This document shows positions 12,609-25,500 of a stretch of 64,000 nt of DNA, piece by piece (within the stretch, counting starts at the first letter, position 1; each line of letters begins with the position of its first letter). Origin of the DNA: Anagrus nilaparvatae. Taxonomy: Eukaryota > Arthropoda > Insecta > Hymenoptera > Mymaridae. The stretch is taken from positions 57,504,501-57,568,500 of the forward strand of contig JAKSXM010000007.1 in the NCBI GenBank assembly GCA_022575985.1. The letters are read 5' to 3'. The notes under the pieces are model-generated. The model searched no databases. It was given only the letters and a program-made list of their open reading frames with translations, and was not told the DNA's origin. The translations under genes were made by a program, and so were the position numbers.

Positions 12609-15121
12609 ATTAGTATAAATTTGAAGTAATTCAAAACAAATCACAAATTCATTAATAATTAACAGAGTAATAAACTGTGCAAATCAATTGAAATTCTAGT
12701 AATCCATTTAGTGCTTTTCCTTTCTTATCATAACCTGTAACCACACTTAAGCTATACATTACTTCCTACACATTCAGTAGCAAAAGTTTTTTTTTATGGC
12801 TTCAATAATCAGTATTTAGTAATTTATGAAAGTGTTACTGTTGTTACTTGTTTACTGATTGTAAAAAAAAATAAATCTTTTCTTTTTATTGTAGAAACAG
12901 ACTATAAACTCTGTATTAGTGAACTAGTAAGCGAAAAAGCCGGGTACCTTTGAGGAAACAGCGTAAAGTTAAAAAGCATTACAAAAACAAATTAGTTAGA
13001 AATTAAATAGAAAAAATTTATTTTATATTTTGCATACGAAAAATTGCAATGATTACACACAAAATTTATTAAGTTTGCCAACTTCTTATGACTTCAGTAA
13101 CCGTTTTTTTTTTGTTCAAACATGTGCTATTTATAAGAGAAATTACACTAAAAAAACACAGTAACCAAATATTTGTTTTAATAAAATTTTTTTTCAAAGT
13201 AACTCAGCAACAAAAAGAAATCTTACGTATTTTTTATTTACTCAAAATTTAACTCCATAAATTTACATTTACGTAATTTAATAAATAAAGCATTGTTAAA
13301 AATTTTTTTTTCTTTGTTAAAAATATTTTTTACACAAAAAGTAAATAATTATAGAAAAATACGGTTACTCAGACGCTTAACAAATAATTTAAAAATTGAT
13401 TTTTATGTAACGAAAAATTTCATGGTAAAAAATTTTTCTCTAATTTGAAATTCGAGATTTTCGTATCGATTTGTTTGAAAATAGTTGTAATATGCCACCT
13501 TTCTAAATCATTTATTTACATTCAAAGAAAATACATTCTAGAATTTAAGAGACGTTGACATATTACAAAGATATTTTTATTTATATACTTTTATTTATTT
13601 ATTACACTGTGAAATTGCTCTCTTTGAATATTCAATTTTATGCCTTTGTGGTATCTTATTGAATTTTGAAGGAGTGAGAACAAACAATCTAAATGAAAGT
13701 TGACTAAAATTAATTTTTATTGGGTGTTTGTTTGGTTTAAAGAATACTTGCAATTTTATGAAAACCCATTTTTAAGAGCTAGCACTTGACAAACAAAATT
13801 TTTTGAAAATTAAATAATCCAAGGCTTTCTTATCCTTGAACAATAAATGACATAATCACCAAAAATTAATCAAAATTTAAAAGACCACCCATACCAAAAA
13901 ACACTTAACTTGTGACATTATTTGCTCAACAAAATCAAATAAACAGTGTACATATTTACAACCTAAACATAAAAAAACAGTTAAATTGTTACATAAAACA
14001 ATCAATAAAAGAAGGTTACAAGATAAAACAAATATTCAAAGAAGCAAAAAAAATTTGTATTGTTTGATATAAAAAAGTATTAGCATAAAATTTATATTGC
14101 ACCATTAATTTAAATATTCTGAAAATAATAATAAAATTCTTTCACAATAAATTAATTGTTTTTGTAATTAATAAAAAAAAATTAAACTGATCTTAAGAGA
14201 AAGGTTGTATTTTAAATATATTTTATTTATATTATTCAGTAAGTACGTACACATCAGGACTTTCCCGTTGAATAAAAAAAAAAAAAAAAAACATGCTCGA
14301 GCAGTCAAGCCGGATAAAATTGTATTTTTTTTACAAGAGAAATTTTATTTATTTAATGAATTAAAGGTTTATTAAACTTTTATTAAAAAATTGACTTTTA
14401 TTTGGGTTTATTGAAATGGAAAGTGTCATATACCTAAATTTTTTTTTTTTGGTTCCAGTAGCCGAATGATTTAAGTGAATTAAATTACTTTGTATATAAT
14501 TTATTTACAACCTACTTGCTCACTTTAAGGTCAATTCACATTAATAATTTTTCTCATCAATTATTATTGCTATTTTAGAAAGTTTTTATCGGTTTCGATT
14601 AAAATTAATTATTCACACTCTTTATTAATAATTTTAATGAAAGGAAAAGTATATAAAATAAATTTTTTTTAATTTTCTTCCGGTTTTATTACTTATTATT
14701 GATTAAGAAATTTTATTTTTCCTCTAATATTAATTTTATAATTTAATGTATAATGCGAATTAACGTTACAACGTATTATTAAGTACGTTAATGGACCGTA
14801 AAGTATATACTTTGTTTGAGAAATTTTATAATTTATTTATGTGGTGACAAAAATCTTATGTTATGTCATGTATAATTAGAATTTATTGGTTTATTCAGTT
14901 TTATATTGCATAATTTTTTATGAATTTTTGAAAATATGTAATTTTTTTGTAATAATTGTTGGCATGGTAGTGTGTAGTCGGTAATGTAGGAATAAGGTAG
15001 CGAGATCCTTTTTGTAAAAAGTGAATGAGGAATATGATAAATTCTGTTTTACCAGCGATTGCTTATTGATTTCGCGCTGGATAAATCATGTTTTTTTTTT
15101 AATTTTAAAAATTTTACTTTT
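12609..15121. other. AT-rich non-coding stretch
   Basis: A/T sequence with a poly-A run near 14273-14291. No supportable gene or RNA. Confidence 0.5.
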
Positions 15122-15358
15122 TGCTATATGGATTATTTCGTGTTAATTATTTTGATCAGTTTATGATTTAGATTCGTTTCGTACATGAAAAAAAGGTTTC
15201 TCTTTCTAAAAAGTTCGAGCAATATATGTATTGATCTCCGGGAAATTACAGACAAGATTTAGATCAATCACGATTATTTCCGGCTCAAATGTATCTTGCG
15301 TCTTGTCTGTAATTTAATAGAAATCCATTCCTGCTCGAGAATACTGTAATCCATATAG
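15122..15358. repeat. Weak inverted-repeat element
   Basis: GCTATATGGATTA at 15123 is answered by TAATCCATATAG at about 15347. An inner pair GAAATTACAGACAAG (about 15241) and CTTGTCTGTAATTT (about 15303) makes a second stem. Probably a decayed MITE; the arms between the two stems do not pair well. Confidence 0.45.
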
Positions 15359-16364
15359 TTTTTCAAAAATATAAAGTTTCGCTAAAAATGAATAAATTAA
15401 AAATTTGTATCCGAACACATAAGATGAAAAATAGAAAAATGTCGATTTTAAACAAAATTTGTAAATTTTAGACCGAAAATTTATTTAAAATGTGAAAAAT
15501 TCAGTATTCATTCAATATTATTTAAAATAGGGTTCTGCAGCTTGAAACGGAATTAGAAATTTAAATTTTAGGGAATTTTGAAAGAGCCTAAAAAATTTCT
15601 ATGGCGAGAAATTATAATAATAAAGATAGTTTAAATTTGGTTTTAATTTAATATGGACCTGACGTAGATCCCGGTTTCGTAGACATTTTTTAACTTTTAT
15701 AGATCGATTGAATTTTTCACCGGATATTTGTGTTTTTTGGGGTCTTTAAACACGATTGTATATCTGTTTTTACGGAAAATGGTCCATTTGCCTAGAGCAG
15801 GAATTTGTTGCTTATTGTTTAGATTTTTATCAGTTTCTTTTTTTTCGGTAAAAAAAGGATAATTCTTGAAAATTCACAAATTCAAGCATGATTCAGGCTC
15901 AGCAACCTTTAGTACTAAATAATTTTTTAAAAACTAAAATTTGCACAATACTATTACTTAATACCAAAATGAAAGTTAAAGTCTTAGACTCTAAATTGCC
16001 ATGAAAAACCTCACGTATACGAGTGTCAAGAATACACATACAAATTACTCAAAAAATTACATATTTAATTAAGTATCGGTAATATAAATATGTTATAAAA
16101 AAAGATAAATAAATAATAACCATCTTTGTATATTATTACAAGTAGTATTTATTTAAGACATGTCAATTCCCACACTTTTGAATCTCGTCATATCTATAAT
16201 ATACAATATTTCAAGGTTCCTATTACACATAACAAATGTGGTGTCTTCAGTACAAGAAATAATAAAATAATGGAAAAAAATAATTTAAAAAACAGTATTA
16301 ATAATAAAAAATTATTAAAAATATATTGTAAAAAGTGACATAACCTCAAAAATAAAAATAAAAA
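15359..16364 (+). other. Region upstream of the IQSEC/schizo start; half-copy of motif repeat
   Basis: Contains one copy of the foldback-family phrase (TTTTTTGGGGTCTTTAAACACGA near 15738, followed by GGAAAATGGTCCATTT) without its inverted partner. The last ~240 bp before the start codon probably form 5' UTR. A 70-codon open frame at 16126-16338 is not in frame with the gene and has no recognisable content. A stop (TAA, 16359-16361) lies in frame just ahead of the ATG. Confidence 0.4.
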
Positions 16365-16573
16365 ATGTATGGTGAAACAATGATTGATACAGTTGATGGT
16401 AATTCACAATCATCAACATCATCACATCATCATCATCATTATAAACATCAAGTTATTAGAACAACAAAAGTACATCAAAGTTCACGTACATCAAAAGTTG
16501 TTACTGTACAAGAAAAAGTTATACGTTCAAGATTACAATTAGGTTATTCAACACCAACTAATTTTATTAATCG
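16365..16573 (+). CDS. siz: siz coding exon 1
   Basis: Residues 1-69 plus two bases of codon 70. Contains a five-His run followed by a basic stretch. Donor CG|GTAAATC. The first intron is 9.8 kb, far longer than the other six (67 bp to 1.7 kb), which usually marks a 5' regulatory intron. Confidence 0.8.
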
Positions 16574-19500
16574 GTAAATCATTTTATACTTTTATCTTTA
16601 TGTGAACATCAAAGGATTATTGATTTTTATTTTATTTATGATTAATTACGTACTTTGTAAGTTATAAATCAAAGTAAAAATTTTTTTAGTAACATTAAAT
16701 ACTAATTAGATCCAGATTTTTTGATTTAAATTAATTATAAATATGAGATTCTTTAACTTCGTTCGTTTTTTGCTTTGATATAATTTATTAATTGATATCA
16801 TTTAATCTATAAATCTAATTTAAGTAGTTTTTAATGATTTATTTAAATTGAAAAACAGATTTTTATACCTGAAATTCTCTTAGATAATTTTCATTAAATT
16901 AATATCAAAATTGTCGTGCATGTACTTAAAATTTAATTTATAACACTTACAACACGTATGTCAAAATTTTGAAGTGTATAATACGAACGTCATTCACTCT
17001 CGACACCAATTTCACTTCTTTAGAATATGATAATAAGTGACAGGATGTAAATATTAAAAAAAACGTGTGTATTAACAATGAGTCTATTTTTTTTGGTTTC
17101 TTCATTCATTGCAATATAAGAGGCTGTTAATTAAATCATATTTATACTGAATTTATTAATTAGCAGATAATTATTGTAGAAAGTTTTCCGGTTTCATCTT
17201 CTTCGTAATGAGTTTTCTAACACTGAAAAAGATTAAATACTTAATTAATTTAGAAAATATTTATAATGAAAAAAATAGAAAATTTTTGACCTTAAAATTC
17301 AAAGTCCTTGTAAAGCGATCTATTAGTAGTTGCATACATTAAAACGCTAAGCACGTGCAATATACTTACGTTTTTTTACACACTTAACCTAGCTTTTTAA
17401 TTTGGAAAATTTTTTTTTGCATTTTAAGCTTTAATATCAAAAAAAAAATTTAGATTGTTAATCTTTTGGACTGTACAGTAGTGATTTAATTAACTTTGTT
17501 CAAAAGTGTTTTATATACCCTAAAGTCTAATGAAATTATTCTGGAAAAGAGTGTAATTAAGAAAAAAAATTAAATGAAACTTTTCTTAGATGCCTAAAGG
17601 CATCATTAATTCATTCCTTGTTATATTTCAAGAGACTTTAATTAATTTATTTAAAAATGTGAACAAAAATAAGAAAGGAAGTTTTTTAAGTCTTTTAAGT
17701 ATTCCCTGTGGCAGAGTGTAACTATTAAAAAACTAAACATATGTTCTTTACTCATTTTTCAGGATTTTTTTCGAATGCTATTTTTAAAAAAATGCATTTA
17801 ATGAATTTCAGCTTGAGAATTTAAACGAGTAATATTTGTCAATTTGAATTTATCTTGAGTTTAATTAATGAACTTAGATAATTATATAAAAACTATATGA
17901 ATGTATTGTTAAAATTTTCTTCATAATTATGAGATTTTCGTTACAGTTCAATATAATTAAAAACAGAAACCAGTTGACAAGAAACTATACGATAATTACA
18001 ATTATTAACAAAAGAAGTGCTTCAAATAATGTGCATTAATTATATTTTAAGTCACATATACATTTCAATTTTAATTGCCCTTTGAATTGGTGCAAATAAA
18101 TAAATAATCAATACCTTATGTAGGTTACCAATAATTACTATTTTTTGTTACTTATAGTAGTACATAATTTGTACGATAAATTAGGTACCTAAAAGTAATA
18201 TTTAATCAAGCTTATAGTAAAGAAAATTATTTAATTGTATTGAAATTTTTCTTACAAGTGAAATAACTCGACCATGTTATAAATAAATGGGAGATTTTAA
18301 TTGTTACAGAAGTCAATTAAAACACAAAACCTCAATCGTTTTCAATAATAAAAACCAAGTACTCAAAAAGGATTATTAAGTTCAAAATTAAATTTTATAT
18401 AAATAAGAATAATTAATTCTTTTTTAAACAGTGCCAAAGCCAAAATGTATTTAAATGTCATACAAAATAGTTAAATAATTATTATCAATGCAAAATCATA
18501 AACGATTATAAAATAGCTGGTAAAATTTTCAGTTATAGAGTATATCAAATGCATTGCTTATATAATATTGAAAACTCATTTCTCTTGCGAGAAACTTTTT
18601 TTTATTATAATATTTTTCGATATCATGATTTTATTTTATATTGACGCTACTAGCGAAAACTACGCCAACTCAGAGGATTCAGGGGAGGCCCATGTTAATT
18701 TAAATGTGAGTTGGCGTAGTTTTCGGCTTCAAAATGAACTGGCATTTTGTTCGCTAGTAGCGTCGATATATTAAATAGTATATTACGAGCCCGTGTGCAG
18801 AAAAGTAAAGAATGGCCCAAATAGCACGTAAAGTACCATCCGAGGCGATGCCGAGGTTGGTAAACTGCGATTTGGGTCATTCTTTATTTATGGACAAGGG
18901 TCGTACACGATTTTTCTTCGTCAGTGGCGAGAAAATTTCTGGCCGCTGAAAAGAAAAATAAAATAATCCATTAATTACTTACTGCGAAAAAAATTACGTT
19001 TCAATAAAAACGTTTTAAATATATTTCCATATTTAATATCAATAATTCAATATCTGATTGATTTCTTTTACTTTAATTTAACCAATAACTTTCTTTTTAA
19101 TTGTATAATTTATACATAAATAGCCACAATAAATAAAAATTAATTAAAATTATCCTCAATACTCTATATATAGTTAAAATTTAATTAAATCTAACACACT
19201 TATTTATGCGTCAGTAAATAATTAATGCAAAACAATTATTAAACAGTATCCCTACATCTTTCTATAATAAATATCGAATACCTAAACTAGTATGTATAGA
19301 AAATAAAAGGGACATTTTTAATTAAACTACATGGCTTTCAACTACGTACAATTTTTATTTTATATAAATACACATCTCAATAAAATCTTTATGCTCTGCT
19401 TATTTTCTATAAATATAATATAATAAATTAAATTAATACAACTCAATTTAAATTCATGATATTATTTTCGTTTCTAATTTATTTATTTATTATTAATAAA

Positions 19501-22500
19501 TTATTGTTATTATTATTTATTAGCCTTTAATTCTAAGAATAATACATCATTATTTTAAATCGGATATAAAATTCTGTATGAGTAATATTTAAGGTTATAA
19601 AATTAACCGCATTATATTTTACGAGATATTTTATAACCTCTAAATTTATAAGCGCTATTAATTTACAATGTTTACGTGATGTTCTTAACTGTCTTAATTA
19701 AATTAGTATAGTGTCAGTATATATAAAAATGTAATAAAAATTAATATCTCTAGTTTTTTTGTTACGTAGAATATTTTCCATTGATAGATAAATAATTTTT
19801 TTAGCCGATTACCGCTGGCACAGCCGGACTATAAACTTATAAATCAAATTAATTTTGGGGGCTTTTTGTGTATAAACTTTCAAAATGGTCTACAGAGGGT
19901 AGAATTATCAAAAACAAGCCTTTTCGCCTAATTTATCGGCCAAAACTTGTTAGTTCCTTATATTTGTTAAGTTATTTGTATTTTTTTGAACTCAGTGACC
20001 AAAAAACACCTGGAATTTAGTTGTAGTAAAAATAAATCACTTGAAAAAAATGGATTTTCACCCCTCTTAACCCTTAGTTTATACGATTTCGACTAAAAAA
20101 CTAAATAATGGACAAGTTTTTAGCCCAAAAATCATTATTACTTTAAATTTTTTATAAAATTTTAACCCGAAAAAAATCAAGTGGCGCGTTTTGGCCGTGC
20201 AGCGGTAATTGGCTAAAATAATTATTTAATAAATTATGGACAATTAAAACAAGTAATATTGATTATTAATATTTCATTTAATAATATAAATACACTTAAT
20301 CAGCCGTGCGGCCAAATCAACTTTTCGTGAACATTCGAAACACACTACCTACGTGAATAAAAGTAGGTGCAATTTATGTTTTTTGGTCTACTAAACCCTC
20401 GTTGACTCAGGAAATAGAAAATTGTGATTTGATACGTCGAATTTTAATTTTTTTTAGTGGTTTCTCGGGTACTTTTTAAATCTTAAAAATTGTTAGTTTC
20501 AGCTGGCCAATTTTGCGATAATTTGTTAATAACAGCCAAACGAACACTATTAGGAAAAAATAGACCCTAGATTCGGTTTCAGGAGTCTAATCTAATAAAT
20601 TATACGTTCGGTGGCACGACCGTTAACGTTATAATTAAAATATGCAATTTTGGCGGGAAAACTTTCAATTTTTAACAAGTATTCAAATATAATAATAATA
20701 GATAAAATAAAAAAGAGAATTATAGTCTTTTAAATACAAAGATTAGAATAAAAAGGCGGGAAAATTTTTTTTCTTTAACTGTTAAATACTTACTCGCTCT
20801 TTTATATAATACTGTAACAGGATAATAATATATGAAAAAAAGGAACTTAAAAAAAAAACAGTTTTATATTGTTATACAATTATTTATATACTTACTTACT
20901 TAGAATTTTATAAAAATATAATTCATTTTTATCAAAAAAAAAGGCGAGCTAACGGTAATAATTAAAAAAACGTGTCGGTATGCATTAAAATATATCAAAA
21001 TTATATTACAATAAAAAATTTTTATTTTTGCGTGAGTATTTATAAATATTTAAGTTAATTTTATACGCGTTTTACAATAAAGTGAAAAAACTTCAAAAAA
21101 AAAACTGTAAAGCCGGAAATCTTAATATTTTTTTCACACTTCTGTTTATTAAGAAATTAAATGTATGTAAGAAGTTAATATAATGTATGTAGTTTATGTG
21201 TGCGGTCTTTTTTTATTTGTATATTATTAAAAAGAATTATGTCAATTATATTTATGTATGAGTATATGGGCAATTCTTTTTTAATTTGGGCATGAAATAG
21301 GGGGATTGGGTTTTATATGTAGGTTTAAGGGGTTCAATTGTGCCTGATTGAAAAATGGTTCAGTAATTGCCCAAAGAGGTCTTATTAGGAATTTAATGGC
21401 ATTTTTGGACCACCATTAAAGTTGGATGAATATCAAATAATGATTCCACATTTTTAAAATTATCTTTTCATATAAATCAATTAGAAAAAAAAATATCTGT
21501 AAACAGAAAAATTGATCCACACATTTTTGTTCAATTTAAACATGCTTCAAACATATTTGTTTTTTTTTTTAATAAACATATTTTTTATGGAAATTCTACC
21601 GCTCTACCCACCCTGGGGATTCTCAGATCCATGATACTTGCACTACCTCCTATGGATCTTAGTTCCTGTTAAAAATTTCTTAAATTTAAATCCGCATATT
21701 CTGTAAATTTCCTCCTAAAATCTGTATCATTACATAACACATGTTCTAAGTATGACTCAGTTAGCGAAACGAAAGCAATAAAAATTTTAGACACATATTG
21801 AGTATCCTCCAACAGAAACAATTATATTATAATTTCTAAGAATTTTCAATACTAAAAACGTCCAATTTCAAAAAGAACCACCCATATACAAACTAATTGA
21901 CCTTCTAAAAAAAATTATAATTCACACAATACTGATTCATAAATAATTAAATTTTTACATAATAAAAAATGAAACAATTTAAATATATCGATTAAAAAAA
22001 AAAAGTACTTGAAACATAATTAAAAATAAGCATAAAATAAAAGGATTTAATAAGTCTTCTTTTTCACACTCGCTTAAAAAAAATGTTCATTTTACCTTTA
22101 CAGATGAACTTTGTTGATATAATATTATGTAAGTAAACTTTTTTTTTTATGCATAAAATTGATTTTTTAATATTATTACACTAATTTACATTTAATTAAA
22201 AATAGTAAGCATTAATAAAAATAAATTTTTTTTTAATTAATTAATTAATTACTTGTTTATTATTATAAAAAAAAAAGACAGTTAAAATATTTTTTACATA
22301 TACCGGTTCAGTAACCTTTTATACTCTGACTTTCTTCATAAAATAATCTTTTTTTTAAAAAATAAGTAGTAGTACTTATTACAGAGTACTAAGGAATAAT
22401 CTTAGAAAAAAAAATTATAACAGTAATCAGTTGCGTATGCATTAATTATTCAAACCTTTTATTTTTCATGATAATTTTGCATCGCTGAACACCTGACTAT

Positions 22501-25500
22501 TTTATTTGACCTGTATTTTTATGGGTATTAAATTTTGGACTTCCTATACTTCCGTATTTTTATTGTTAACCAAAAAGGGGAAAAACCTTTAAAGTGCATT
22601 TTAAATATTAAGTAGGCTTCTTTTCTTTTTTTTTTGATTCTTGAAGATGATACCTATTTTTTTAAAGACATTTTAACAGTTGGTACTTAGGCACGTGCCA
22701 TTTTTTAAGTCAAAGGCAGTGTAGGTCTGGTCAAAGAAATCTTTTTTAGTTTATAATTAGTATTTGAAAAATAAAAATGAAAAAAAATTTTTTCTTTGAA
22801 GAAATTAAAGCAGGTGCTACTAGTTTTTTAAATATATTCAATCATTTACAATGCAACATGAAAATATGTTGCATTTGTTTGAATTATCTTAAGAAAAATA
22901 AAGATTTTTTTTTTTTATTTAAAAGAAAGAATATAAAAAAAGAAGATGATGATGAAGGCACGTGTGCAGTGCAGATATTATATGAAGAAGCAGATGTTCA
23001 TCGAAGATGAACAAAAAATAAATTTATTTGTATATATTTTTATGGACGCGTGTCTTGTTGTTATTTTTTTTTATTTTTTTACGCAGGTGTGTAATTTTTT
23101 AATGATAAGGCGACGTTTTTTTTTAAGATTTTTGGTTTTGTTGGGTTTATGATTTTTTTTTTCAAAGAAATATTTGCTTTATTATGGTTAAAAATTGCTT
23201 TTGTTAGGTATTGAAAACCAATATTATTGAATTAAAATATTGTTTGAAACTTGAAATGGAAGTTTTTAATTTTAGGCGAATTTGAGTAAATTTTACCAAA
23301 AAATATAGTTTCCAATTATTTAGATAACAGCAAGGATAACAGTATGATAATCCTACAACTGTTTGAAAACGTTATCAATACGTAAATTAACCCAAAATAT
23401 AAAAATTATCTCGAATAAAAATACAGATACACAGTAGAAATACCGGTGCAGTAGTCGCGTGGCTCGCATTTAGCCCACCTCAATTTTTATATGGTCCGCA
23501 TGACAGCCCTATAGGTATTTCTGTTCAAATTCGTGTCCAAGATTCATAATTTTTATTTTTTAAGATTACGTCTTGAATTATTTATGGTTGTTTTTGGTCC
23601 CATATTTAAATCTTTTGATAGAAGGTGTACAAAATTTGACTTTTAGTTGACTCTTACTCTTAGTCCTATATAAACATTTACTAGCGTAATTCCGTTTGCC
23701 GCAAGCTGATTGTGGAAAAATTTTCTAGTAGCAAAGAGATTTTTTTCAGAGCATGTTCCATGAACTTAAAAATGTCCTTTTGTAATTTAGAGTGTCCAAA
23801 TCTCCGATTTAAAAATACCTTTATAAACTTATTACAAATTTGACACAGTTCATAAATTCTCAACTTAAATATTCTACCAAAATCAATTTTCATAAAAGTA
23901 TTCAAGCGAATAAAACTTATTACTTATTGAGATCCAATAAAAAAATATGAATATTTGTATGTCAAGTAGCAAAAATAGAATATTCTGCAAAGTGCTTTTT
24001 ATATTATTACTAACTTTTTCGTGACTTTTTATACCTTTTGTTAAAATACTACAATAAAATTTTTTTATCTTATTCTACAACATGCATGCGATACGTATTA
24101 CATTTTGTTTTGCTGGCGTATAAAAATTTTTCTTAGAAAATTTAATATTTACAGTAAATTAATAATACAGGAAATAATAATTTTTTTTTGCTTATTGAAC
24201 GCATCAAGTAATTTTTAATTAACCTTCTAAATTCATTATGTATGGATGCTCTCAAGTAAATCATGAAAAATTATTGTCTTGTAACACCCTTTTTTTTCTT
24301 AACAAAAAAAAAAGTTTACTTAAGGTCGAGTTCAATCACGTACTAACAATTAAAAAATTTAAATTTTCAAAAAAAAAAAGGTTCTTTTTTACTGGTAATA
24401 AAAAACCATCGAAAATTTTTACTCCTTTCATTTCCTGCATCCGTTTTTTTAAATCCTTGTATTGTCAATTTTCAATTAAAAAAATATCTAAAAAAAAGTA
24501 CAAGTAATAATAAAAATATTTTTTTTTAGACAAATAATAAAACTTGTACCTGTTTTGAAAAATACTGTTTTTTTTGTGGTGCTCGTCTGCTATAAGTTTC
24601 CTTTAGAATCTAAAAAATCTCCCCACTAGTTTTGAATTTTGGGTCCGTTGGTTTATTTCTATTTCTTACTTTTTCTGATGCATGCAAAAAAGTTTAAGGC
24701 TTTTCGGTCTAGTGAGTCTTTTTTTTATTTTATTATATCCTTCGTATAATAAAAGGACATGGTGTATTGCAGCTGTTCTTCTTCTGCTTCTTTCTTTATT
24801 ATAATTCTTTTTTAACATATTCTTCATCAGTCTTTTAGTTACTTTCGTGCTGGATGGTTTAAAAATCCGAGTGCTTTAAGAATTGATATTTAAATGACTT
24901 TTTCTAAGCAAAAATAAATGATTTTTGACTGTAAATTATGGATTAATCAGTGATTAACAGTGTTTTATTTTTGTGCTGTGTGTGGGATAAAAAAATATCA
25001 AAATGATTATTTTCGTGTCAGGATTTTTAGTGGGGTATGTGTTTTTATTCAATATTTTTTAACTGTCAATAAAAATATTGAAATTATTGACAGATTTATT
25101 AATGTAACTTTAAAAGGACCTCAAAAATTATGGTTACATACGTTAATTTAAATAAATTTCTAATTTATTTTTTTTTATTATTTCAAAAAATGATGATTAA
25201 ATTATAAATTAGGTATAAATAGAATAAATTATAATAAATTTTTGGATCTTACTTTATAAAAATTTAAATATTTTTATCATAAATATTTTTTTTTATTATG
25301 TAGAGAAATATAAAAAATTTTATTATGTCACATTATTAAAAAAAACAAAGGATATTTTTATAGACTTTTTTTTTTACTGTTTGGCTTAGCAACAAATTTA
25401 AATGTAAATTTTTTTGAGTTTTTTTTGGAAATGATGTCTACAGTTGAAAAATTGTTTGTCAATTCAAATAAAGCTTAAAAACAGTGAAAGTACAATAATT

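Noticed and set aside
16126..16338. 70-codon open frame just before the siz start, considered as an upstream exon
   Set aside because: Different frame with a stop before the ATG, A/T-chance composition, no donor at its end; best seen as leader sequence.
18568..18880. Overlapping open frames on both strands containing the same ENYANS string
   Set aside because: The identical peptide on both strands follows from the palindrome at 18638-18770.
23435..23525. Hairpin GTAGAAATACC / GGTATTTCTGT as a MITE
   Set aside because: Arms of only about 11 bp and no second copy seen; could be chance.
24238..24507. 89-codon Lys/Phe-rich open frame in siz intron 1
   Set aside because: Encoded by A and T runs; no domain, conservation cue or splice context.
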